From positions 248,001-312,000 of the forward strand of contig JAPTJF010000013.1 of assembly GCA_029339195.1 (NCBI GenBank): a stretch of 64,000 bases of DNA, in the 5' to 3' direction. The stretch is from Micractinium sp. NFX-FRZ (taxonomy: Eukaryota; Chlorophyta; Trebouxiophyceae; Chlorellales; Chlorellaceae). Shown piece by piece: positions 55,663-64,000 of this stretch. Under the pieces are notes generated by a model that saw nothing but the letters and a program-made list of their open reading frames with translations, had not been told where the DNA came from and did not search any database. The translations under genes and the position numbers were made by a program. The first letter of the stretch is position 1, and each line of letters opens with the position of its first letter.

Positions 55663-58600
55663 ATGCCGCCTCAGAACGTCTCTGCCGTCCTCTCGGAGGC
55701 GCTGGGGCGCGGTGGAGCGGCAGCTCTGCCCTACGCGGGCGACTTCCGGCAGCTACTGAGCCAGCATATTTCTGATCTAGTGATGGTAAGGCCGGAGCAG
55801 CCTGCCGAGGAGGCCAGACAAGAGCGCAGAGATAGCCGTCACCGCCGCCGCGCCGCCGCCCGCCAGGCAGCACCCCTGCAAATTCCGTCGCCACATTCTT
55901 GTCAAGTGCAGGACATACCCTCGCTGCACATCAAGACCCGGGACTACACGCACATCGATGGCAGGTGCGGCGGGGGGGGGAAGCGGCCCAGTTGGGGACA
56001 GGCGGAGGCCCCTAGTTTGGGACAGGCTTGTCGGGCCCCGCGCAGCTGCCGCCGCTCACCTCAGCCCCCCCGCCCTGCTCCCTGCCACCTGTTTCCCACC
56101 GCAGAACGGTGGAGCTGCTGCTGGCGGAGGGGACGGTTCCGATGTACTACCAGGGCGTGAAATACAACATCCCTGTGGCCATCTGGCTGCCAGAGCGATA
56201 CCCGCTGGCCGCCCCCCTCGTTTATGTTGTGCCCACACCCGATATGGTCATCAAGCCGCGCCACAGCTTTGTGGAAGCGTCAGGTGCGGGGGGAAATGCT
56301 TCTAGCAGCCGTGGTGGGTGTGCTTGTGCTTGTATCGGCCATGCGTGCATGCTTGTTTAGACTTGACGTCGACAGCACCTTGGAGGCTGTCTTGGAGTTG
56401 ACTGGACGTCCGCTGCAACCTGTGTGCGGCAACCCTGGTTTCTCTTGCAAAAACGAAAAGCACTGCTGCTATCTTTCGCACTGCTGCAGGTCTGGTCAAC
56501 ACAATGTACATTGCGCAGTGGCAGTACCCCACCTCCAACCTGCGGGAGATGGCGCAGGTGGGCCTGACTGCCTGCCCGCCCGCCCGCCCACTGGCCTGCC
56601 CTCGGACCGCTGCCGCTGCTCTGGGGTAATGGACAAACCCACGGCGCAATGTAGCTTCTTGTTTTTGTAAAGCTGACCTGCCTTGCTGCAGGGTTGGCAC
56701 AGCAGCGACCAACCATGCAAGTGTGATCCTTTTCCTGCTGCTCCTGCAGGACATGTCCATGCACTTTGGAGGGGACCCACCCCTTTTTTCCAAGCCCAAG
56801 AACTGGACCCCGCCCCCGCCCCAGACAACAGCGCAGCCACCGCGGCCAGAGGTCGCACCCTACGGTGCACACCATGGCAGCAGTGGGGACGTCTTCCATG
56901 CTCACAACCCGCTCACACAGGGCCCAGGCGGCTCGTTCACCCAGGCATCCGGCGGCTCGTTCAGCACTGCGGGGTCTTCCGGCCGGCTGCCGGCCAGCAG
57001 CAGCTACCCTGTGCCAGACCCGGCTGCCAGTGGAGGTTTTGAGAGCATATGGGACAGGATGATGCAGAACTCTGGGGCCTCGCAGCCACCACCCCCCCAG
57101 CAGCAGCAGCAGCAGCAGCACCAGGCGGCCGTGCACCCGCCCGCGCAGCCACCCCCTCCGAGAGAGAACCCCGGAGTCAAGCTGCAGGCAGCCTTCCGCG
57201 GCGCTGCAGCAGCCTCGCTGAACAAGCGGCTGCACGCCAGCCTGACGGCCATGGCGCAGCAGGCGGCGGCAGAGGCGGAGGAGCAGCGGAGGCTGCACGC
57301 CATGCTGCGGCAGCGTGGGGAGCAGCTGCAATGCGAGGTGGCCGGGCTTCAGGTGCGCGCTTTCGGGGGGTTATTGATTTGACCAGCGTGCAGCTGCTAT
57401 CAGAGGCAGGGCGCCGCCTAGTGGAGTCGTGAGGAGAGTGAGGTGTGAAAACGTGGATGTGTAAGCAGTTGGCTGTGGAGGGGTGTGTTGCTGTATGAGA
57501 AAGTGTGCATGCAGCACGTAGCCCCCCAAATGTGCAGAGCTTAGAACGTGCAAGCCTGGCCTTCCCTCCCCTGCAGGCGGAGCGGGTCGCCCTTGACAAG
57601 CTGAGCCAAGACCTAGCAGCCAGCAACATGCAGCTAGACAGGCGAGTAGTCAACTGACTCAGGTTTTATGCCATCAGCTATCAGTTGCCAGCAGAAGCGT
57701 GCACGAATAAGCACAGAGGTTTATGGCACAGCTCCTCATTCAATGTCACTTTCTATGTTTGCTTACACCTTGGCTGCCTGCCCTCAACTTAACCCATCTT
57801 CAGGTGGCTTGCTGAGAACGAGCACCTGGCCAAGGCAGCGGAGGACCCATCGCAGCTTGACCCCGACCTCGTCATCTCTGGTAAGTTGATTGGGGTTGGG
57901 TAGTTGGGCAAAGAGTGCTCCGTGCCAGCAAAAACATTGTGCCCAGCAAGTTTGAGTTCCTCTGTTTTCTCTCATAACCGTGTGTGCTTGAACCGAAAGA
58001 CCAAGCTGGCGTCCCAGTTGGCCCGCCCCAGCCTCTTGCACCCACCACCAGCTGACGCGCACCCCCTCTCTGCACCCACCTGCTGCTGCAGCTGCCGATC
58101 CGCTGTCTCAGCAGGCGCTGGAGGTGCAGGCTCAGGACTTGGCGATAGAGGACACTCTGTATGCCCTGGACAAGAGCCTGAACAACGGGGCGATCGAGCC
58201 GAATGCGTATCTCAAGCAGGTGCGGTGGTGTCATGAATGCGACAGGCGGGAATTTGGAGCAGTTGCAGTGGAAGGGAGGCGCATGCTCTGGAAGGCAGGG
58301 GATGCAGGCCAGGCACGGCACGGGCAAAGTATGGTAAAGTATGGGGTCGAAGAGAGCACCCAAGGGCGACATGCTTGGGCTGTGCACGGCGGGGTGGGAG
58401 GAGGTGTTGACCCATCACTGGGCACGGATGTCGTTTGCTCAGGGTCTTGCTTTGCCTCCCACGCAATTGGCGCCTGTTGCACTCTCCCTCCTGTGCAGGT
58501 GCGTGCCCTCTGCCGGCGCCAGTTCTTTGTGCGCACCATAGGCAACAAGGTGGCGGCAGCGCAGCAGGAGCAGCAGCGGCGCGCGCCGCCGCCTCTGCAG

Positions 58601-58741
58601 CAGCCGGCGCATATGCCGCCAGACATGCAGCGCTCGCTGAGCGCGGGGCGGCCGGTTGTGCTGCCGCAAGGGGACAGCTGGGCAAATGCCGGCATCATTG
58701 CCAGCTCCGGCAACAGCGGCTGGCCCTTTGCTGCCAGCTGA
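55663..58741 (+). CDS. VPS23-like: ESCRT-I subunit TSG101/VPS23 (ELCH-like)
   Basis: ESCRT-I component that recognises ubiquitinated cargo on endosomes. Nine in-phase exons: 55663-55785, 55912-55964, 56105-56283, 56490-56557, 56750-57352, 57577-57641, 57804-57880, 58092-58219, 58499-58741 (512 residues). Seen: UEV domain with [38 protein letters not shown] and [14 protein letters not shown], about 42-140, followed by NTMYIAQW. A 150-residue Pro/Gly/Ser/Gln linker, a coiled coil ([15 protein letters not shown]), and the C-terminal steadiness box ([35 protein letters not shown]) follow, as in VPS23. The tail is longer than in animals. The exon 6 donor is GC (CAG|GCGAGT at 57641/57642); it is required to join MQLDR to WLAENE in phase. 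Confidence 0.93.
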
Positions 58742-59412
58742 GTGCAAAATGCAGCGGCCTTCGCTTTCGACTTGTCATGATTGTTATGGCCCCAGTATGA
58801 TCATATAGTGCAACTGTAGCCACAGGCACCTCAGATTCTGAGGGAGGATGTGGGTCTGCATCCGTCTGTTTGCGCAGCTGCGCCCGGGCGGCAGCCTGCG
58901 GGGCGGCGCCCGCTGCGCCATGCTTTGCTCTCGTCAGATGTGCTGCGCTGTCCTTATGACAGCCCTTCAAGGCAAGCGTGCCTTGCTGTTAAAACATACT
59001 ACAGCTAGGCGGGTCGGCCGCACGAGGAAGGACACGTCTCGCCGACTGGGTTCCACGCCGCCGAACTCTGTGCTTGCCCTTGGTGTTGAGCCCCTGACGT
59101 ACAGGTGAGCTGCGCGTTGAGAATGGCGTGACGTCACTTTCCGGGTGGCGACCTGGGGCCTCGCTGAGCCGCCGCCAGCCCCGCCTGTGCTCACGTTCGC
59201 CGCCAGGCATGCTGCAGCCTGCAAGTTGATTCTCACCGCAGGCATGCTGCAGCCTGCAAATGAATTCTCACTGCAGCGTGTTTAATGTTCTGTGATTATC
59301 TGCACTTGATTGTAATTGCAACTGTAAGGGAGTGTTACTCCAAGGGAATTAGGTGTGCACCTGCTGCCTTTACTCCGTGACCAATAATGAATGTCACGCG
59401 CACCCTTTACTG
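58742..59412. other. Intergenic after TSG101-like gene
   Basis: Contains two copies of a roughly 36-base unit carrying GCAGGCATGCTGCAGCCTGC (59202-59268) and TGTAA at 59311 and 59323. An open frame 58848-59104 ends in a GTGAGC donor and could be an alternative first exon of the small gene that follows; I see no independent support. Confidence 0.5.
59311..59327 (+). terminator. Two candidate polyadenylation signals TGTAA
   Basis: TGTAA at 59311-59315 and 59323-59327, in an AT-richer patch about 570 bases past the TSG101-like stop. If used, that transcript has a long 3' UTR. Confidence 0.3.
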
Positions 59413-60011
59413 ATGCGCCCAATTGTTGCAGGTAGGACTTTTGTAAACATGTGGACGCCTTTGATAGGCACGATATCTGTGGTCTCTCTCATGGGTTTCA
59501 CCAGGTGGGTGCCTGGGCACGCAGGTGGTTTGGAGGCTGCACTATGCATGCTGCGCCTGCAAGCAGGACTGGAGGGGCAGACTGGAGGGCGGGAGGCAGA
59601 GCGCAGGGTGGTGAAACCACAGCAGTGGCGCAGAAAAGAGTTTGGTTTCCCCAAAGGGTGTGCTGCACCCCCCACCCTTCTATCCAGTTATATGATGTTT
59701 TGGCGCGGGGATGAGGCTGAGCGGATGCGTGCACAGAAGCTGGCGCGGGAAAAGCTGCAGCGACAGCAAGCAGGTGAGGGGTGCAGGGAACACTCTCGTG
59801 GGTCCCGGCTGGGGTGCAGAGTCGGCTCCTTACTTGGCCAGAGTGTGTGGATTTGGGCTTGATGTGCCCTACTGGGAGCCTTCCCATTTGCACTGTAGTG
59901 CTTGACCCTCCGATGATGCCTGGTTTTTTTCCTCCATCTGCAGCGGCCTCCCAAGCCTCGGCAGCCACAGCCAACAAGGTGCTGTCCCAGGCACGGCGGA
60001 TGATGAAGTAG
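59413..60011 (+). CDS. Small single-pass membrane protein, unrecognised
   Basis: Not recognised. Exons 59413-59504, 59688-59773 and 59944-60011 join in phase to give 81 residues: MRPIVAGRTFVNMW, one membrane segment (TPLIGTISVVSLMGFTSYMMF), a charged helix (WRGDEAERMRAQKLAREKLQRQQ) and a basic tail ending ARRMMK. Size and layout (one TM, then charged helix) resemble small accessory subunits of organelle membrane complexes, which is inference only. TTGTTGCAG before GTAGGAC at 59432 looks like an acceptor, so the first exon might lie upstream instead (for example 58956-59104). Confidence 0.6.
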
Positions 60012-60191
60012 TGAGGCTGCGCTACTGCTCACCACAGTGAAAGCACACCACAACGAACCACCTGTCTCCATGCCAAGCTTGTCCTCGGGTGCTTGGATGC
60101 AAGCAAGCATCACCACCCCTTGGGCAAGGCTTCTGTACACTAGCTGTGTTTCTCACATCCTTTATCTTAATTGCCAACCATGAAGTATATC

Positions 60192-60196
60192 TTACA
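60192..60196 (-). terminator. Candidate polyadenylation signal TGTAA of the BTB gene
   Basis: TGTAA on the minus strand about 80 bases past the stop at 60275. Confidence 0.4.
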
Positions 60197-60274
60197 TTGC
60201 CAACCACCAAGTATAACAAGCTGGGAACCCACACGCGGGGCATGCTTTACGACCTTTTCGAACTAGCATCCATC

Positions 60275-62866
60275 TTAACTGGGGCTGCCAGTGCTGGTGC
60301 CACTGCTGCCGCTGTTGCTGGCGCCATGTGTGACTGGCAGGCTCAGGGTGAAACGCCCGTGCACTGTACCGTTGCGGCAGAAAGGCGAGGTAGAGCTCCA
60401 AAGGGCCTCCCAGCTGAGGGGTGGCTTGCCTTCCGCTGACATGTCTGCTACTGCATGCCCCCGCCCATCGACCGTGCTGGGCGTAAAGCGTGCGATGCTT
60501 GCCGGGACGAGACAAAGCTCGTCCCGGTCTCTGCCGAGATAGATTGAGTACTGCACCTGCAGGGAGGGTCCATAAACGATTTGTAAGATGTTTATAGCTC
60601 ATCCTGTCCCAGCCTAGGCCAATTGCTTTCTTGCACATACCAATGTCATGCAAGCCCCACTCATACCGCTGCCATGGGTTCTTATGTCTGTCACGCAGAA
60701 TGAGTGTAGGAAAGACTCTCGTCTCACCCACCTTGAATCCATACTCTGCCTCGGCCGTCTTCCGGCGATCAGGGTACAGCTTGTCCACAGCGCACGAGGA
60801 CTTGAGTTCTACAACGCACTGCGGGCTCTCAGGGTCCTGTTGAATTGCGATGTGCCACCAGTATCCTGCCCAGTAGACGTGCTTTGACACCTGGGCCTTG
60901 TCCTCGGACATGCCGAACTGCAGAGACATTTAAAGGCACAAAAGGGGCACATACAAGTCTGTTGTACACGGCGTGCAGTGTACTGATGACACGCCAAACT
61001 CAGCAGTCAAACCACACAACCGACCTGAAAATGGAATTCGGCTGGCGAAACAAGTTGTGCTAGCTGTGCAGGGCGTGGTTGCCACCAGCGCTCGCACTTG
61101 CGCTTGATCTCCGCAATGCGGCGGGGAGGGTTGGCACCATCCATAGCGCCTTGCAGCTCCGTCCACAGCTCCCGGCTAGTGACCTGCAGAGGTGATGCTA
61201 GCTGCTGTTGGTGATCCGGCGTGCCTCCAATGATTTCGTAAGACAAATGTTTTTGACTTTCAACGAAACAGCTTGTTCGTGCTGTCTGTGTGCCGCGCAT
61301 GCATGCCTCTGCAACCCACTTCATTCATGCTTACCGCCCGGAGCAGCAGCTCCTTGTTCTTGCTGTCAAACCGCCGCAACGCAGTGTAGCAGGAGTGGTA
61401 GTTCAGCAGGACGTCGGACGGGATGTCCGGGAACCGTATGCGGCTGAACAGCGTTGCCAGCTGCCCATCTGTCACGGCCTCTTGCGCTTCCACCCAGAAG
61501 AGGCAGGCCGCCAATACTGCAGGTAAGGCATAGTGGCAGGCCAGGGAGGGCAATATGGCAGGCCAGGGAGCATCAGCGCCTGCAGCTGGATTGAGGAATG
61601 CAGGCTGCCGGCAGAAAGGGCAAGAAGCTGTACTGAGATGGAGCAAATCCCACCCGTGGCCTCCGTGTCGGTGTTTACGTTGGCATCGTCCAGCACACAA
61701 TCCTGCATTACGGATGCGACAGTGCCAACCCCTCTCAGCACAAGGCTTCACGCGAAACGCTTGTTGCCAGGCAGCATCACAGAGGCGGAAGCAAGCGCAT
61801 GCGGAATGTGGTGGAAGCAGGCCTCTTCCCCCTCTCACCCGCAGGAGCTCGAATGGGAGCTTGCACCACACCTCTCGCCGCATTTCATCGTTCAGCATGC
61901 CCTGCAGCGGCCCCAACAGCTGAAGCAGCGGCTGCTGCTCGGCTGCGTCCTGCAGTGCTCCCTCCGCTGCCAGGAAGATGTACAGCCGATCGAGGCAAAC
62001 TGCTTGCAGCTCGTCTGCTAATGCCTGTACACTGCCGTGATCTGACACCCCTGGCTCGAGGGCCAGCAGGACATGGCAGCAGATGGAGGCAGGTAGGGAG
62101 GCGACCTGCACCAGGGTATACAAAGTGGAGCATTAGTAGCAGGGATGTTCAGTTACAGAACAGGCTGGCACTGCAGCTGAAAGCACTTGGCAAGCAAATG
62201 GCACTTGCCTGCTCCTGCAGCCGCTGCGTGCACGCCAGCACTGCAGCGTCCACAGCATGCACCCGCGCCAGCTGCAGCAGCTGCGGAAGCTCGCTGAGCT
62301 CTGCACGCGGGAGAGATGGTCCCAGCAAAAGTGTCGAGAGTGAGTGGTCAACTTCCAAGCAGCACCTATGCTGGCGCGGCAGGTGGGTGGTGCTGCCATC
62401 CCATACCTGTGGGCAGCATCTTGCCCATGCTGTGCATGAAATCCAGGAGCTGCCTGTGGCCCCGGATCTCCGCCTCGTCCTGGCAGTTTACCATGTACTC
62501 CTTGGCACTGCCACCTGCTGTGGCCCAGCGGGCGGCCCAGTCTCTGCATGGCGGAGGACGGAGCGGTGAAGGCACCGGCGGCAGGGAGCGCATGTTGCCC
62601 CTGGACTTGAGCTCTTGAGCTCATGCAGTCAAGAGCAGCTAGTAAGCACTAAAGTCACACACCACATACCTGAACTTTGGAGAAAAGGCCTTGAGCACAG
62701 TGCTGTTTGCTGGGAGAATCGTGCTGTGCTCCTGCTCCACCTGTGCTGCCGCCTCCTCATCCTGCTGCCCGCCTGCCGCTGCCGCTGGGCGCTTGAGCAC
62801 CAAGAAGCAGTCACGGTCGTCGGCGGGCAGCAGAAGGTCCAGGGGCGAGAGACGGTCAGCAGCCAT
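60275..62866 (-). CDS. BTB-BACK domain protein, likely Cullin-3 adaptor
   Basis: BTB-BACK proteins of the plant POB1-like kind bring substrates to Cullin-3 ligases. Exons 62866-62670, 62543-62407, 62300-62209, 62105-61839, 61702-61654, 61516-61335, 61183-61025, 60917-60641 and 60556-60275. Seen: DCFLVLKR, VLKAFSPKFR, LLDFMHSMGKMLP, LPQLLQLARVHAVDAAVLACTQRL (BTB end), BACK region with LLGPLQGMLNDEMRREVWCKLPFELL, LFSRIRFPDIPSDVLLN and a C-terminal beta-rich part (HVYWAGYWWHIAIQ, RYEWGLHDIG). The exon 3 donor is GC (CAG|GCAAGT). All junctions are in phase except the last: exon 8 ends in phase 1, but the last exon's sensible frame (VQYSIYLGRDRDELCL) needs phase 0. So the extreme C-terminus is unresolved or frameshifted. 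Start chosen at MAADRLSPLDLLL; an upstream ATG lies at 62914. Confidence 0.8.
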
Positions 62867-63563
62867 GGCTGCGAAACTGGAGAAACTGGCAGGGGGCCCA
62901 CCGCCAAAGCCCAAGGGGTGGTAGTTAGCTCAAGGGCCCAGTGTGCTGATGGCACAGGCACTGCCCTGTGTGTTCCAACCGACCAGAGACTTGAGACCTT
63001 CGAGTCTATGCATTAGTGTGGTAGCATCAGCCGCTCGAGGCAGCCCCAGATGTTGTCTGCTCATTTGTGGCCGGTCAGTGGCCGGTGCATTGCCCGAGGC
63101 ACAGCGGTGCCGTCACAACCACCGTCATCAGCGCCGCACGCTTCTCTAGGCCTTTAGAAGCGCATGGATTACTTCCTTGCAGCGCGGAATGGTGCTTGGC
63201 AGAAAGAGGGTCATTGAGGGGGGCTGCCGCTTTCAAAGGACTTGTCCGTCCGGCAGCTGGCGCCGCCGCCGCCGCTGCCAGCGTGGCGACTAGTCGCGAC
63301 TTGTTACACACAACAGGCCTCCGCCAGGTGCTCTCCAACCCTTCAGTTCCAATTCATCAACTATCTGAAGCTGGCTGGCCATCGCCGGAGCGCTCCTTTT
63401 CGAGCTGCCGCCCGGGGCTCGGAGGGCTGTGTGGGGAAGCTGTATCGAGCACCGTCTACAGAGTGCTCAAGCATAGATAGCGCGGGCCTTTGAGCGGAGC
63501 TGCGCCCGTCTGCTCGCGGCTGCGGCCCTCTGCGGCGAGCAGGCGGCGCGCTCTCCTGCCATA
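62867..63563. other. Divergent intergenic region before the right-edge gene
   Basis: Promoter side of both the BTB gene and the right-edge gene. No other gene or clear motif seen. Confidence 0.5.
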
Positions 63564-64000
63564 ATGTCTTGGGGCGATGACGACGACGACGCCTTTTACG
63601 CCCAGATCGATGTGTGAGTCTCCGCTCCCGCCACCGCAGCGCGCCTCTGCCGACGCTCACTGCCGCCACCGCAGTGCGCTTCTGCCGATGCTCGCCGCCG
63701 CCACCACTGCATGCCTCTGGACCAGCGCGCTGCGTGCCGCCCTCCGTCCATGTATGCAGGGACTCAGCCGTGCGGCAAGTGCGTGCGCAGCAGCATCAGG
63801 GGCACATCCAAGGCCCCCAGCAGCAGCAGCAGCAGCAGCAGCCGCTGCCGCCAGTCAATGTGGCGCCAGCACCCGCCATGAGGCCTGGGCCGCCGCCTGC
63901 TGTGCCACATTGTGCCCAGCAGCAGCAGCGGCCGCAGCCGCAGCAGCCAGGAAACGCGGCGCCAGCACCCGTCATGAGGCCTGGGCCGCCGCCTGCTGTG
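63564..64000 (+). CDS. N-terminus of an unrecognised Gln/Pro-rich protein (continues past right edge)
   Basis: Not recognised. Exon 1 63564-63613 and exon 2 from 63760 join in phase over a GTGAGT donor and TATGCAG acceptor: MSWGDDDDDAFYAQIDV-DSAVRQVRAQQ, then a polyGln run and a Pro-rich repeat (APAP-MRPGPPPAV). The acidic, aromatic start followed by disordered sequence is common in DNA-repair and chromatin proteins, but that is a guess. Confidence 0.6.
63863..64000 (+). repeat. 96-bp coding repeat at the right edge
   Basis: GCGCCAGCACCCGYCATGAGG starts at 63863 and again at 63959, giving a 32-residue repeat with APAP-MRPGPPPAV; the second copy is cut by the edge. Confidence 0.85.

Noticed and set aside
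58848..59104. Separate gene or first exon upstream of the small membrane protein
   Set aside because: It joins only by using a non-adjacent acceptor (59436 instead of 59432), and two TGTAA signals separate it from the downstream exons; kept as an alternative only.

Overview
This window reads as nuclear DNA of a green alga, probably of the Chlorella/Trebouxiophyceae kind. Every recognisable protein is eukaryotic and closest in layout to plant and algal families. The DNA is GC-rich. Genes are packed on both strands and cut into many short exons by GT-AG introns of about 60-480 bases that mostly end in TGCAG. Coding regions carry CAG/CTG-driven Gln and Ala runs. TGTAA, a chlorophyte-type polyadenylation signal, lies just past several stop codons. 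No rRNA, tRNA, CRISPR array, transposase or viral gene was recognised. Exon models were built by hand from splice sites and checked for reading phase; all are in phase except one junction in the BTB gene.

Layout, left to right. 21-7251 (-): RAVE/DMX-like regulator of V-ATPase assembly, running off the left edge. 7685-9668 (-): rhomboid protease. 10133-13613 (-): TMEM209-like protein. 13824-17263 (+): RPAC1, the AC40 subunit of RNA polymerases I and III. 17565-21186 (-): ALG7/DPAGT1, first step of N-glycan assembly. 21670-22596 (+): TenI/thiamine-phosphate-synthase-like protein. 23514-27457 (+): SPX-RING E3 ligase of the NLA type. 27982-29642 (-): ELMO-domain protein. 30336-32478 (+): RAMA plus CW zinc-finger protein. 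32787-38952 (+): oxidoreductase fused to selenophosphate synthetase. 39137-41474 (+): organellar RimP-like factor. 42639-43826 (-): unrecognised low-complexity protein. 44571-53469 (-): CCAR1/DBC1-like protein with 25 exons. 53733-55174 (+): SDF2-like ER protein. 55663-58741 (+): TSG101/VPS23 of ESCRT-I. 59413-60011 (+): small membrane protein. 60275-62866 (-): BTB-BACK protein. 63564 to the right edge (+): N-terminus of an unrecognised Gln/Pro-rich protein. The genes are housekeeping functions with no shared pathway. Several pairs are divergent over short spacers (for example 210 bases between TMEM209 and RPAC1).

The most unusual signal is not a gene. In at least seven genes, introns carry a diverged copy of the edge of the neighbouring exon, often with its splice junction. 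I call these exon echoes. They can keep the exon's protein sense (in RPAC1, [11 protein letters not shown] against [11 protein letters not shown]) yet lie inside introns that must be removed to give the family protein. One such copy, in the CCAR gene, looks like a working in-phase exon. Younger, near-perfect tandem duplications also sit in introns here. Together they suggest that introns in this genome grow by tandem duplication across exon-intron borders.
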